Origin: JBFLVQ01 sp040758525
Lineage (GTDB): Bacteria > Acidobacteriota > Blastocatellia > Chloracidobacteriales > JADJPF01
DNA length: 17,458 nt
NCBI GenBank assembly: GCA_040758525.1
Contig: JBFLVQ010000119.1
Location: 1 to 17,458, forward strand
Direction: 5' to 3'
Shown here: positions 1-8,900 of the stretch, one piece after another
How the letters are laid out: the number at the start of each line of letters is the position of its first letter
Position numbering within the stretch: position 1 is the first letter of the stretch
The notes under the pieces: generated by a model
What the model was told of the DNA's origin: nothing
What the model saw: only the letters and a program-made list of their open reading frames with translations
Database searches by the model: none
Made by a program: the position numbers and the translations under genes

Positions 1-53
1 CGTCAATAGAGATCTTGGCAGACTTGAGCCTTCGCCTTCTCTATTCTACAGGG

Positions 54-749
54 CTAAGGTTGCTTTGAATGGCGTATGATCTCATTGGCAAATTTGTCAA
101 CGGTGTAAAAACTTGAAGATCGAGTAAGAATAAATACTTCTCCATTACGCTCCTCAGTAGCTAGAAAAGCTGTTAATGCCTGCTCATACTTCTCAATCGA
201 GTTTCGTAATGACTCTGCACTTCCACGCGTGCGTAGTGCTTCTGCTTCAGCAAGTGCACGATTGGCAGCAATGCGATCCTTATCTTCTGGTATGGCTGTG
301 CGTAGTTGTGCAATCTTTATCTCATATCGCCCGGTAGGAGCAGTCTTCTCTAATGAACGCACTTCAACGCGGTAACTACTAGTTAACTCTGCAATAAACA
401 GAAGTGGTTCCGGACCTTTTGTGCCGTTTGGACTATCTACCTCTACAAGCTTTTTACTATCTGGATCAATCAGTATAACCACTACATCAATCCCTTTTTG
501 CTCTACCATGATATGGAGAAATTGGCTTGCCATGAGTTTAATTTCATAAGAATGAACTTCACCTGCGGCCAACTCTCTTTCAATAGGCCTACCTTGCTCA
601 AGCACTACAGGTTCTATATTTGAATATACTCTCTCTTGTATCGAAGGTGAGCTTTGGTCTGCTTTTGTTGTTGTCATTGTCACAAACCCTATTAGTAGGC
701 TTAACAACACAAATGAAACTAACCGCACTCGTCGATAGATTAACAGCAT
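54..749 (-). CDS. Truncated CHAT/TPR-family N-terminal protein (secreted, PPC-like domain)
   Basis: A 231-aa protein with a Sec-type signal peptide (basic RR near residue 7, hydrophobic stretch about 11-25, likely cleavage near residue 30). A beta-rich domain at about 45-147 resembles the pre-peptidase-like module that opens many acidobacterial CHAT/TPR proteins. A helical stretch (about 155-200, rich in A/E/L/R) then reads like the entry to a TPR array. In the full-length family several TPRs and a C-terminal CHAT protease follow. Here the reading frame stops after roughly one degraded TPR-like unit (SSFYTVDKFANEIIRHSKQP), so only the N-terminal quarter remains. Start: ATG preceded by GGAG nine bases upstream. 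It could be a functional short secreted protein or a decaying paralogue of the CHAT gene at the other end of the window. The family call is moderate; the truncation is visible directly. Confidence 0.6.
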   Translation of the reverse strand: MLLIYRRVRLVSFVLLSLLIGFVTMTTTKADQSSPSIQERVYSNIEPVVLEQGRPIERELAAGEVHSYEIKLMASQFLHIMVEQKGIDVVVILIDPDSKKLVEVDSPNGTKGPEPLLFIAELTSSYRVEVRSLEKTAPTGRYEIKIAQLRTAIPEDKDRIAANRALAEAEALRTRGSAESLRNSIEKYEQALTAFLATEERNGEVFILTRSSSFYTVDKFANEIIRHSKQP

Positions 750-806
750 ATATCTTTGCTCCTTGATTGCTACAGATAGTACTTATCCGCTATAACGGCA
801 AGCTTA

Positions 807-848
807 TAGTGTTAAATGTAGTGTTAAGTCCAGCAATTGTAACAATTG
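807..848. promoter_or_regulatory. Possible operator: 9-bp direct repeats plus CAATTG pair upstream of the gene at 54-749
   Basis: TAGTGTTAA occurs at 807-815 and again at 819-827, a 12-bp period. It is followed by CAATTG-TAA-CAATTG at 834-848, an inverted repeat whose halves are themselves palindromes. All of this lies 58-100 bp upstream of the start codon of the minus-strand gene ending at 749. On the minus strand a TTGTCA and a TATAAG hexamer lie in or beside the same stretch. Phased direct repeats are typical of activator sites, but no regulator can be named. Confidence 0.3.
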
Positions 849-1054
849 ACAACCCTTTTATCTTTGGAACAAAATGGCTTTTAGCTATATCCATTAATAT
901 ATATGGCCAATGATAATGTAACCGGCTAGTCTTTGCATCTCGTATAATTACGGTATTTATTGTTCCAAGTCTATCTCGCTATAGGTAATGAAATGTCAGG
1001 TGTTTTTCATACTACTATTGAGCCATTGCCTAACAACTAGCTAATGCCTTTACC

Positions 1055-1243
1055 TCACTTCACCCAATGCTGAGCAACTTTAGGATCTACCACAATAGGA
1101 ACATTAGGAATCAGTTCATTACCAGCAGCTACCATCAAGCTATCCACTTGCCAGGCTATCTGCTCTGCCTCATCATCATCGGCCTCAACAATCAACTCAT
1201 CATCTATGCTGTTAATGAGCTTTACCGATGCCCCTCTTTGCAC
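1055..1243 (-). pseudogene. Relic of a family-A DNA polymerase (PolA-like) C-terminus
   Basis: About 62 codons match the extreme C-terminus of family-A DNA polymerases: a motif-C-like SIDDELIVEADDDEAEQIA, an amphipathic helix, then VPIVVDPKVAQHWVK before the stop. In the family motif C is normally VHDE; here the His is replaced by Asp. The frame is closed by TGA three codons upstream of a GTG, and the palm and fingers that should precede it are absent, so this is a fragment and not a working enzyme. The style (AAGNELIPNVPIVVD...W) is closer to plasmid- or phage-borne PolA-like proteins than to chromosomal Pol I, as far as memory allows. It lies in a 711-bp gap between divergent genes, suggesting past mobile-element turnover. 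Confidence 0.6.
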
Positions 1244-1330
1244 AAAGTTTCATGGCACAAGAAATATTCTACCTCTTTGATGTACATTTCTCATCCATAC
1301 AACATTTCCTATTGTTTTACTCTTCTACCA

Positions 1331-1387
1331 TTGATGTTGCAAGTACTAATCTGATAATATTAGTATAACTGGAGTTTTTGAAAAACT
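1331..1387 (+). promoter_or_regulatory. Candidate promoter and palindromes upstream of the M50-HlyD gene
   Basis: TTGATG (1331-1336) and GATAAT (1353-1358) are separated by 16 nt and resemble a sigma-70 promoter for the gene starting at 1461. Two dyads overlap or follow it: TACTAAT/ATTAGTA (1344-1350/1359-1365, 8-nt loop) and AGTTTTT-G-AAAAACT (1373-1387). They could be operator sites. No strong Shine-Dalgarno precedes the ATG at 1461. Apart from the polymerase relic and the repeats described, the 750-1460 gap shows nothing else recognisable. Confidence 0.3.
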
Positions 1388-1460
1388 ATCAAACCCAAAC
1401 TAACAATTTGGCGAAATTTACAACATCTTTCTAAGACACCTTACTATCTGTAGTATTGCA

Positions 1461-4400
1461 ATGGTTATAAATGATCCGCTTGCTCAAAATCACACGCAGC
1501 CAGCAGCAGTTTCTGTTGAAGCGAGTAAAGAGCATTTGGTTGTCAATGAGGATCATCCTGATTACCAATTCACAGAGACCTTTTACGGACAACTAATCAC
1601 TAATCTTGATGAAGTCTTTGAAGAGCTTTTTTTATCTACACTTGAAGAATCACTGAGGGATCAAATTAACGGCAATCCACAACTCGGTTTTGATATAGAA
1701 TGCCTGCGAATGTTGTTTGTCGATATTGCTAATATCTACGTTGCTCCACTTAAGGATTTGCTCAACAAGCTAGAAAAAAGGGAAGCACATAAAACTGATC
1801 TCGAATTGGTTAAATTATCTCTGAGTGACATCTCGCGAGCTGGCTCAGTACTCGGCTTACACGATATGTGTAGTAGGCTCAATCAGCTTATCAAGCTTTT
1901 CGAGGAGATAATCACTCAGCCTACTATTGAAATAACCCCTGTTGAGCGTGAGGCTATTTCGCTGCACTATGCCAATCTTGTCGAGATTTTGCCACAGGTT
2001 TTTGCCATTGAAGGATTCCAGCGTCCATTAATTCCAGTAATACCTGCACCTAAAGATGAAGGTACAAAAATGACGCTCAGTTTAGCAGCAGCCAGATCGG
2101 ATTTAATCGTTTACTATTATCCTCCTCGTATTCATAAGCAGGTGGAAGTGACCGAGCAGCAAGATAATGGGCGGACATTATTCTGGTTCAAAGACACCAT
2201 TTCAAACCGCTACTTCAAAGCTGGACAAAGAGAGCGAGATATTATCACACTTATCGATGGTACACATACTCTAACCGAGATCCAGGAATTGATAAGAGAG
2301 CGAATGCGATTTGATGTAGACTTACGCAAGTTGGCCACTATCATTGCCAAGCTTGATACCATTGGCTTAATAGATGGTGTAAAACGACCGGAGATAAAAA
2401 CAACTGAAACTTTTAATCTTGCCCAAAAAAAATTCTCACTAGTTAATCCAGATAATTTCTTAACTAAGCTTCATCAACTTATTCCTTGGGTATTCACTAA
2501 GACTTTTGTAATTACTTCTTGTTTATCAATACTACTAGTAATGATGGAACTATCTAGCCATTATAGAGAGTTTATTGCTCAAACTAAAGCGCTGGCATCT
2601 CACGGTTGGCTATTTTTCCTGGTAGGCTGGTCGATTATTTGCCTGCATGAAATTGGTCACGGCCTCACTTGTAAGCATTATGGCGGACGCGTGACAGATA
2701 TGGGATTTATGCTCTTCTATTATGTACTACCAGCGGGCTATTGTAATGTAAGTGATATATATCTGTTCAAAAACAAATGGCATCGCGTTTATGTATTACT
2801 AGCAGGACTCTATACACAGTTTTTAATTGCTGCTTTGGCGGCAGGTGGCTGGTTATTATTCGCGCCTAGCAGCATTATCTCAAATGCCTGTTGTATCATA
2901 TTCTGGGGTGCCACCTCTTCAACTGTAATCAACTTGATTCCATTATTAAAGCTTGATGGTTACTACATAATTACCAATGTTCTGGGGGAATATAACTTAC
3001 AAGCCCAATCAATCAATTACACAAAGCAGATAATAGGTTATCTCTTTTTTGGAGACCCGATCAAACAAGAGAGGTTACATACTCGCCAGGTGATTTTCTA
3101 TAGTTGCTATGGTTCATTGCAACTAGCTTTGATGGTTTTATTTCCATTCTTTATTTGTGGGAGTGTAACATACTATCTTTGCACTGATCAGTTTGATAAA
3201 TTAGGAATTATCCTACTAATTTTGTTTATCAGATTTGTTGGTACTGTAGGCAATTATCTGCTTCTGCTGCTCAAAACTTTCTACAGAATATTAAAAACAG
3301 CAACGGCCCCAGGTGTTGTGTGGACAGTAAGGCTTCGCGCCATTATGATTAATATTCTATTAATGACCATAGTGTTATTACCTACCTGTGGGAATCTCTC
3401 ACAAAGAATAACTGCAAAGTGTTGGTTGGCTGAACACCCAGATAATTACACGCCTGTGGTCGTGCAAACAAGTGGCATTGTGAAACAGATCCTGGTCAGT
3501 GATAATGCTCTTGTCACAGCCGGTCAAACTATCGCGGTTTTAGAAAATCCCCATCTTGCCCTTGAAATCGAGCATCTAGGTCAGAATTTAGCAGAATTGA
3601 TACAACGAGAGCATATACTGCAGGAGCAACTAAGAGAACATGTCCTACAAATAGACAAAGCGAAGCTCCAGCAACAAGGTGAGCACCAGTTGGCAATGGA
3701 GTTGCAATCTGAAGTAATAGCTTTGGATAATCCAGCTCCCAGCTATCCAGCCAATCTCGCTGTAGTAAAGAACTTCACCGAAAAAGCGCAAGAGCGAGTG
3801 AATTATCGAGCTAGTGTGTTAAAACAGCAAGAAAAGCTATTAGCAGCAAAGCTTATCTCTCCCCTGGTATTGGAAAAAACCCGTCTCGATTACCAACAGG
3901 CGCTTAAGCACAAACAGGTGGTGCAAGAACAGCTTAATAAGGAGATTGAAGAACATTATCGACAAGCTGAGCAAGCAATAACAAGACAGATGAATGCACA
4001 TTATCAAATGGAGATGGAAGTGCAAAAGCTTGCGGTATTGCAAGCAAAGTCACAAACTCTACTACAAACACTGGCGTCAAAACGCGCAGAATACCAATTA
4101 GCCTTGCGACAGCAGGAACAGCTCAAAATTACTGCGCCACAAGCCGGAAGAATTACTAGAATTGTGCAACCTCTCAAGAAAGAACAAGTAGAAAATAGCT
4201 CTCCGCTTTCTGCAACAACTTCTCAGAAGGTGTTGGAAGAGAGTTGGCAGCAAATGGTTAATGCTGGCACAGAACTGTGTCGTATCAGTAATAACAGTCA
4301 GTTGCGAGTAATGGTAGCAGTGCCAGAAGGTCAAATCGAATTGGTGCAAATAGGACAGACCGTATGCCTACGTTTGTCTGCAATTGCTGATCAGGAATTC

Positions 4401-4613
4401 ACAGCAAAGATAGAACACATTAGCCAGGAAGCAGTTGTGACCGAGAATCAGGGGAGATTCTATCAAGCTTATCTCTTGATAGATAATCACAATGGATTAT
4501 TACGCCCAGGTATGTCAGGGATCGCGATCATAGAAATTGGTACACAACCCTGCTTGCTGGTTGTGCAGAACTACCTCAAACAGATTTTCGATTATTTCAC
4601 CTGGCTGCCATAA
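1461..4613 (+). CDS. RRE-like/M50 metalloprotease/HlyD adaptor fusion protein (peptide maturation and export)
   Basis: A 1050-aa multidomain envelope protein. Residues about 30-185 are all-helical, vaguely like a histidine phosphotransfer bundle. Residues about 225-306 look like the winged-helix PqqD/RiPP-recognition fold (ITLIDGTHTLTEIQELI ... LDTIGLIDG). Residues about 340-650 form a polytopic membrane domain with the M50 site-2-protease zinc motif HEIGH (396-400) and the second motif LIPLLKLDGYY, in which D499 is the third zinc ligand. Residues about 660-1050 form an HlyD-type adaptor: split lipoyl domain (about 665-700 and 885-945), a long Gln/Glu-rich coiled coil (about 700-885), and a beta-barrel ending LRPGMSG (1014-1020). 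By analogy with membrane M50 proteins of RiPP loci such as YydH, it probably cleaves and/or exports the LanM product. It converges on hlyD with 5 nt between stops. The ATG has a poor ribosome-binding site. Confidence 0.85.
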   Translation: MVINDPLAQNHTQPAAVSVEASKEHLVVNEDHPDYQFTETFYGQLITNLDEVFEELFLSTLEESLRDQINGNPQLGFDIECLRMLFVDIANIYVAPLKDLLNKLEKREAHKTDLELVKLSLSDISRAGSVLGLHDMCSRLNQLIKLFEEIITQPTIEITPVEREAISLHYANLVEILPQVFAIEGFQRPLIPVIPAPKDEGTKMTLSLAAARSDLIVYYYPPRIHKQVEVTEQQDNGRTLFWFKDTISNRYFKAGQRERDIITLIDGTHTLTEIQELIRERMRFDVDLRKLATIIAKLDTIGLIDGVKRPEIKTTETFNLAQKKFSLVNPDNFLTKLHQLIPWVFTKTFVITSCLSILLVMMELSSHYREFIAQTKALASHGWLFFLVGWSIICLHEIGHGLTCKHYGGRVTDMGFMLFYYVLPAGYCNVSDIYLFKNKWHRVYVLLAGLYTQFLIAALAAGGWLLFAPSSIISNACCIIFWGATSSTVINLIPLLKLDGYYIITNVLGEYNLQAQSINYTKQIIGYLFFGDPIKQERLHTRQVIFYSCYGSLQLALMVLFPFFICGSVTYYLCTDQFDKLGIILLILFIRFVGTVGNYLLLLLKTFYRILKTATAPGVVWTVRLRAIMINILLMTIVLLPTCGNLSQRITAKCWLAEHPDNYTPVVVQTSGIVKQILVSDNALVTAGQTIAVLENPHLALEIEHLGQNLAELIQREHILQEQLREHVLQIDKAKLQQQGEHQLAMELQSEVIALDNPAPSYPANLAVVKNFTEKAQERVNYRASVLKQQEKLLAAKLISPLVLEKTRLDYQQALKHKQVVQEQLNKEIEEHYRQAEQAITRQMNAHYQMEMEVQKLAVLQAKSQTLLQTLASKRAEYQLALRQQEQLKITAPQAGRITRIVQPLKKEQVENSSPLSATTSQKVLEESWQQMVNAGTELCRISNNSQLRVMVAVPEGQIELVQIGQTVCLRLSAIADQEFTAKIEHISQEAVVTENQGRFYQAYLLIDNHNGLLRPGMSGIAIIEIGTQPCLLVVQNYLKQIFDYFTWLP

Positions 4614-4618
4614 CACTA

Positions 4619-5947
4619 TTAAGCCCAGTAGTCGAGTCGAATTGTTCGTCTTAACCAACGCCATACTAACATATAGCCGGGCGCTTTACCCAAAACAACC
4701 CGTGCAAAGCCGCTCATTCCTGGTCTTAAGATATTTTTGCGATTATCGATATTGATCTCACAATGGTATACACGCAGTTGGGTTTGTGTGTTGATGATTG
4801 CCTCGCTACTAATATGGCGCACATAGCCTTGAAAAGTTTCGTTACTTAATGAACGCATACGCAAGTGTACAGAACTACCCAGATTTACTTGGGTAATATC
4901 CCATTCCGAAACTTCCGCCACTGCACGCAGTTGTGATATATCGGCAAGGCGACATAGCTCATTTCCGCGTTCCAAGAACTGTCCTAGTTTCTTTTCAATC
5001 TCTTGAGCTAGGATCATACCAGCACGAGGCGCCTTAATAATTAATAGGTTGTTCTTTTTTTCTAACAGTAATAGTTCGTTCTGCTTGGCAACAATCTGAT
5101 CATTTATTAGCTTAATCTCAGCATCAATGGTAGCAAGCTTTTGTTGTTCAGCCTCAACATTCTTTTCTGCAATCTTTGCTTGAGTATTGATTGAATTAGT
5201 CTTGCGATTGTGTGATACCTTTGCAGCAATAAAACGATTCTCAGCAGCTTGACGCTCTTTCACAACGATCTGATAACGATTACGAACAGTTTCTAACTGT
5301 GATTGTGAAACCAGCCCTTGCTTGAAGAGTGTTTCATAACGCTGGGTTTCCAACAACTGTGTCTGTTCATCGATCTGCTTGACATCCACCTGTGCCTGTA
5401 GCTCAAGCAGTTCTGCTGGGTAAGCGTCTGCGATAGTATTGCTATTGGCAATGGCAATCTCTTCTTTATTGAATTCTGTTGCTTCACGCTGGTACTGTTG
5501 ATATGAATTCCTAGCTTGTGCTACACTTGCTCGTTGTTCCATACGCTGACTCTGCAGCTTTACTGATTCACCTTGCAAACTCTCAAATTCAGCTCTTAAA
5601 CGTACGAACTGCTTTTCACTTTCTAGATCCTCACATACCGCTAAAATTGCACCTATCTCGACAAAGTCTCCGTCCTTAACATTGATCTGTTTCAAGACCC
5701 CTGATTCTTGTGCAGAGATAATCAAGGCACTATCTTTCGCCACGATTAATGTACATTCGCTGCCAGTCGTCGTTGTCCACTCTTTTAAGCCAGCAAAGAG
5801 TAGTAGAATTAAAATACCACCAGCATAGAGTTTTCTGCGATAGGTTTCCAATATCGGTTTAACGGTTGAATACACTTTTGCCGGGTTCTGAATATCGGCC
5901 CTTATCTTCGAGATATCTATGGATTCAGAAAGTTGTTGCTTTGACAT
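4619..5947 (-). CDS. HlyD-family periplasmic adaptor (membrane fusion protein)
   Basis: A 442-aa type I/RND-style adaptor counted from the ATG at 5947, which overlaps the end of lanM by 23 nt. Longer frames reach 6025 but would lie inside lanM and add no family-like sequence. A short cytoplasmic N-terminus precedes one membrane helix (about 39-55, GGILILLLFAGL). A lipoyl half-motif (about 75-105, SGVLKQINVKDGDFVEIGAIL), a long coiled-coil hairpin (about 108-300), the second lipoyl half (KAPRAGMI ... GNELCRLA) and a beta-barrel with LRPGMSGFA (407-415) follow. It presumably bridges an inner-membrane transporter and an outer-membrane channel; neither is encoded in the window. Its last ~60 residues clearly resemble the C-terminus of the convergent M50 fusion, so the two may form mixed adaptor rings. 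The absence of a clear Shine-Dalgarno fits translational coupling to lanM. Confidence 0.88.
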   Translation of the reverse strand: MSKQQLSESIDISKIRADIQNPAKVYSTVKPILETYRRKLYAGGILILLLFAGLKEWTTTTGSECTLIVAKDSALIISAQESGVLKQINVKDGDFVEIGAILAVCEDLESEKQFVRLRAEFESLQGESVKLQSQRMEQRASVAQARNSYQQYQREATEFNKEEIAIANSNTIADAYPAELLELQAQVDVKQIDEQTQLLETQRYETLFKQGLVSQSQLETVRNRYQIVVKERQAAENRFIAAKVSHNRKTNSINTQAKIAEKNVEAEQQKLATIDAEIKLINDQIVAKQNELLLLEKKNNLLIIKAPRAGMILAQEIEKKLGQFLERGNELCRLADISQLRAVAEVSEWDITQVNLGSSVHLRMRSLSNETFQGYVRHISSEAIINTQTQLRVYHCEINIDNRKNILRPGMSGFARVVLGKAPGYMLVWRWLRRTIRLDYWA

Positions 5948-8900
5948 TAGCACTATATCTGATATCAAGTGATAAAACAGAAGGAACCTGTTGCGGGCTT
6001 GCCAGTCGTAGCATTTGATAGCCAATTCCTGCTAGACCAACCATCAAACCAAGAATCTGACCAGAGATCTGAGTGCCAGATAATATCTCAGATGATTTAA
6101 TACTTTCTAATATTGAAGTTGCCAGCGTATAAACTTTAATATGTAGCTCTTGATCCTTTAAAATCTGGCTAGCTTGCAGCAGAAAATCTAAATTACCAAG
6201 GTCGCCATGACAGAGAGTGTAGTTCTTACCAAATCCAGCAGTAAGAGTTGTCTCCATAGCTACTTTTATCTCATCTAAGATAGTTTCATCGTTAATAGAG
6301 TCTAAACAAGAGAGTCTTGCCAGGCCAATACCAGGAGCGCCTTTACACCAGGCTACCGAATACTCCTTTTCTCCGTGTGCTAAATTAGGCCAGTTTTTTA
6401 CTTCATAGGAGAATAGACTACGCTCATAAGTAATTGCCGCTAGTGCTATGTTTCTAAAATTCTCTCTTTTTGACCTCTTAAATAGTTCTAAGAGCGCCCA
6501 AGCGATCCCTGCTGTGCCATGTGACATCCCTAGCATGGCAGCCTGCGGAACCGAGTTCACCCAGGCTATTCCTTGACTCATTGTTTGAGCCTGAGAGATT
6601 AAATGCTCGCCAAGATCAAGCGCAAGGTTAAGTGCAGCTTTAGAGCCAGTATAATCATAAAGTCTGAGCAGACTCACAATCGCACCTGCTGCCCCATATA
6701 AAATATCAAAAATAGAGTCTTTTGATACTAATGGCAGAATTTTGGGTATTAATTGGTGAGCTTGTGTAATTAATTCTTCATCCTTCCATAAGATACCAAG
6801 ATTGGTAAGAGTATATATCAGTCCGCCCAATCCATTAAAACCTAAGCTCTCCAGGTTTAATCTATTACTACTAATTTTATTGATAATTACTTCTATTGTA
6901 GATTGTGCCAGACTACGGTAGTGAGGGCTATCTAGTAGTTCGCCCAGATATCCTAGAAATAGCGCTATACCAGATATACCGTCATAAAGATCGGTGTCCA
7001 ACAGACCTACTCGACAAACTATGTCATCAGTTTTTTGTTGAATTTTCAAAGCTTGCCAGGTAGTGCCATGCTGATTCCTCACCGATAATTCAGCTAGTCT
7101 ATTACCAATAGATTCAGCCATGGTAAGAAATTCTCTAGGCGAAGAAAGCTTTTCGACAGTTGTTAGCGGTACTTGATGGGTTATTGCAATATGTTTATTA
7201 AAAGCACTTGTTGTTATCGCAGCACGTACTAGATAGAGTTGATGGGTAAGATCTTTCTCACATAAACTCTCTATTCTTTTCCGAGCCGTCTCCATACCAC
7301 TTTGATTAAAGAAACCAGGGATTGCTTCTCGTCGATCTGCTAAGTCTATATATAAATCGCATGAACCTGCGGTAGTTAAAAATTTTGGAATGTTAAAGTT
7401 TAATAAGTTCTCTTTTTCAAAAGATATAACCTGCCTACGCATTTCGCTGGCATTTACCCACAAGTAATCGAGTATGCATTCATGCGCAAGTGCACTGCGT
7501 AAGATATTAGGTTGATAGCTCTGTTCCATTATCAAGTAGTAGAATAATGTATCCTGTAACAGGACACGTATCTCATCACTAACAAAACTGGTTAATAGTC
7601 CTTCTGTAGTTAATAGTTCTTCGCGAAATTGGAGTATTAATCTATAAGTCTCTTCAAATCCATCAACAATATCTTCGGCATAATCCACCGGATCAATGGT
7701 AGTATCAGCAAGGGTTGGCCTATTTTGATCAGTACAAAATATCTCCCTATCGTTGTCATTTACAAAACGTGCATCATCAAAACTTTCTCCTATTATATGG
7801 CGATATGGTAATGATAGCTGATGATAGCCCGGCTCTTGAAAAAGACCGCTTGCATCCGCTCCCGCCTTATCTTTTGAAGTATAGTTTAACAATCCTGAGC
7901 TTATTACGGAATAAGCCATTGTATTTTCTGTGAGTGGTATTGAATCAAATATATTAAGTTTAGGGTGTTGAGTGAAAAGCACTTCCAGATCTAATAGAAC
8001 AGGATTTTCGCCTTCAGCAATCAGGTTTCCTATATGGATATCGCTTCCCCCTAATACATAGAGTACAGCAAGAAATGCTCCTTGGCGTTGATAAAAGTTG
8101 TGTACCTGTTCAATTGAAACACAAGACTTTTTTTCAATAAATTCGATCCATCCATATGTACCCCGTTCTAAGACCTTCATAAGTCTGAAGGGAAAGCGAG
8201 CACCTTTCTGATTAAGCCAGCTTAAGATATTTTGAAAGTGGTTTTCTGCGCCTACTGGTCGGGGTTTGTAAACTAATTTAAATCCTGAGGTGAACCCAGC
8301 AATTATTACGGCTCCTTGTGTATGAGGATCTCCTGCTTGAATGGCACTTTCAGAAAGTATAAGTTTACCAGGAGCCGCAACGCGACTGAAACAATGTATG
8401 ATCTCAGGCCAATCCAGGGATAATCTTTGGAAAAAGGTTAGCGTTTGATCTATCCATCGATTAGTAAGTACGACAGCTTGGCGAGCTAAAACAGGGTATT
8501 GCTGAAAGAAATCTAAAGCCACTGCTGGTTGGTTCAAGTAGTGCAGGAATTTCACAAACTTCTCTTCAGATGTATTACCTGTTATGAGATTATCTTCGCG
8601 TACCTGAATAAGTTTTTCTACTAGAGTAGAGATTGATATAGAAAATAAGTTTTCTAACAAACCAGAAAGAAAAAAGTGTTCAATTGTGACAAGATCAAAA
8701 GGTTGTTCGATATTAGTGGGAAAAAGCTCCGCTGTTCGCTTATGTAACACTTTCAGGCTCTTATTGATAAGTGGATCGAAAATAGAGAGCAGACGGGCTA
8801 GTTTTTCAGATTTTAATCTAGTGATCGCTAATAAAGAATCGGTTACTATTTTATTCCATTCTGTTTGATTGAACACAGATACGAATATTTGTAACCATTC

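Noticed and set aside
991..1047. 18-codon plus-strand peptide MKCQVFFILLLSHCLTTS
   Set aside because: Too short and isolated to support as a gene despite a hydrophobic middle.
1067..1354. 95-codon plus-strand ORF in the left gap
   Set aside because: Overlaps the polymerase relic on the other strand, has no recognisable features or ribosome-binding site.
5948..6025. Longer HlyD reading frame starting MAIKCYDWQARN
   Set aside because: The extra 26 residues lie within lanM and show no family similarity; the ATG at 5947 gives the normal short cytoplasmic N-terminus.
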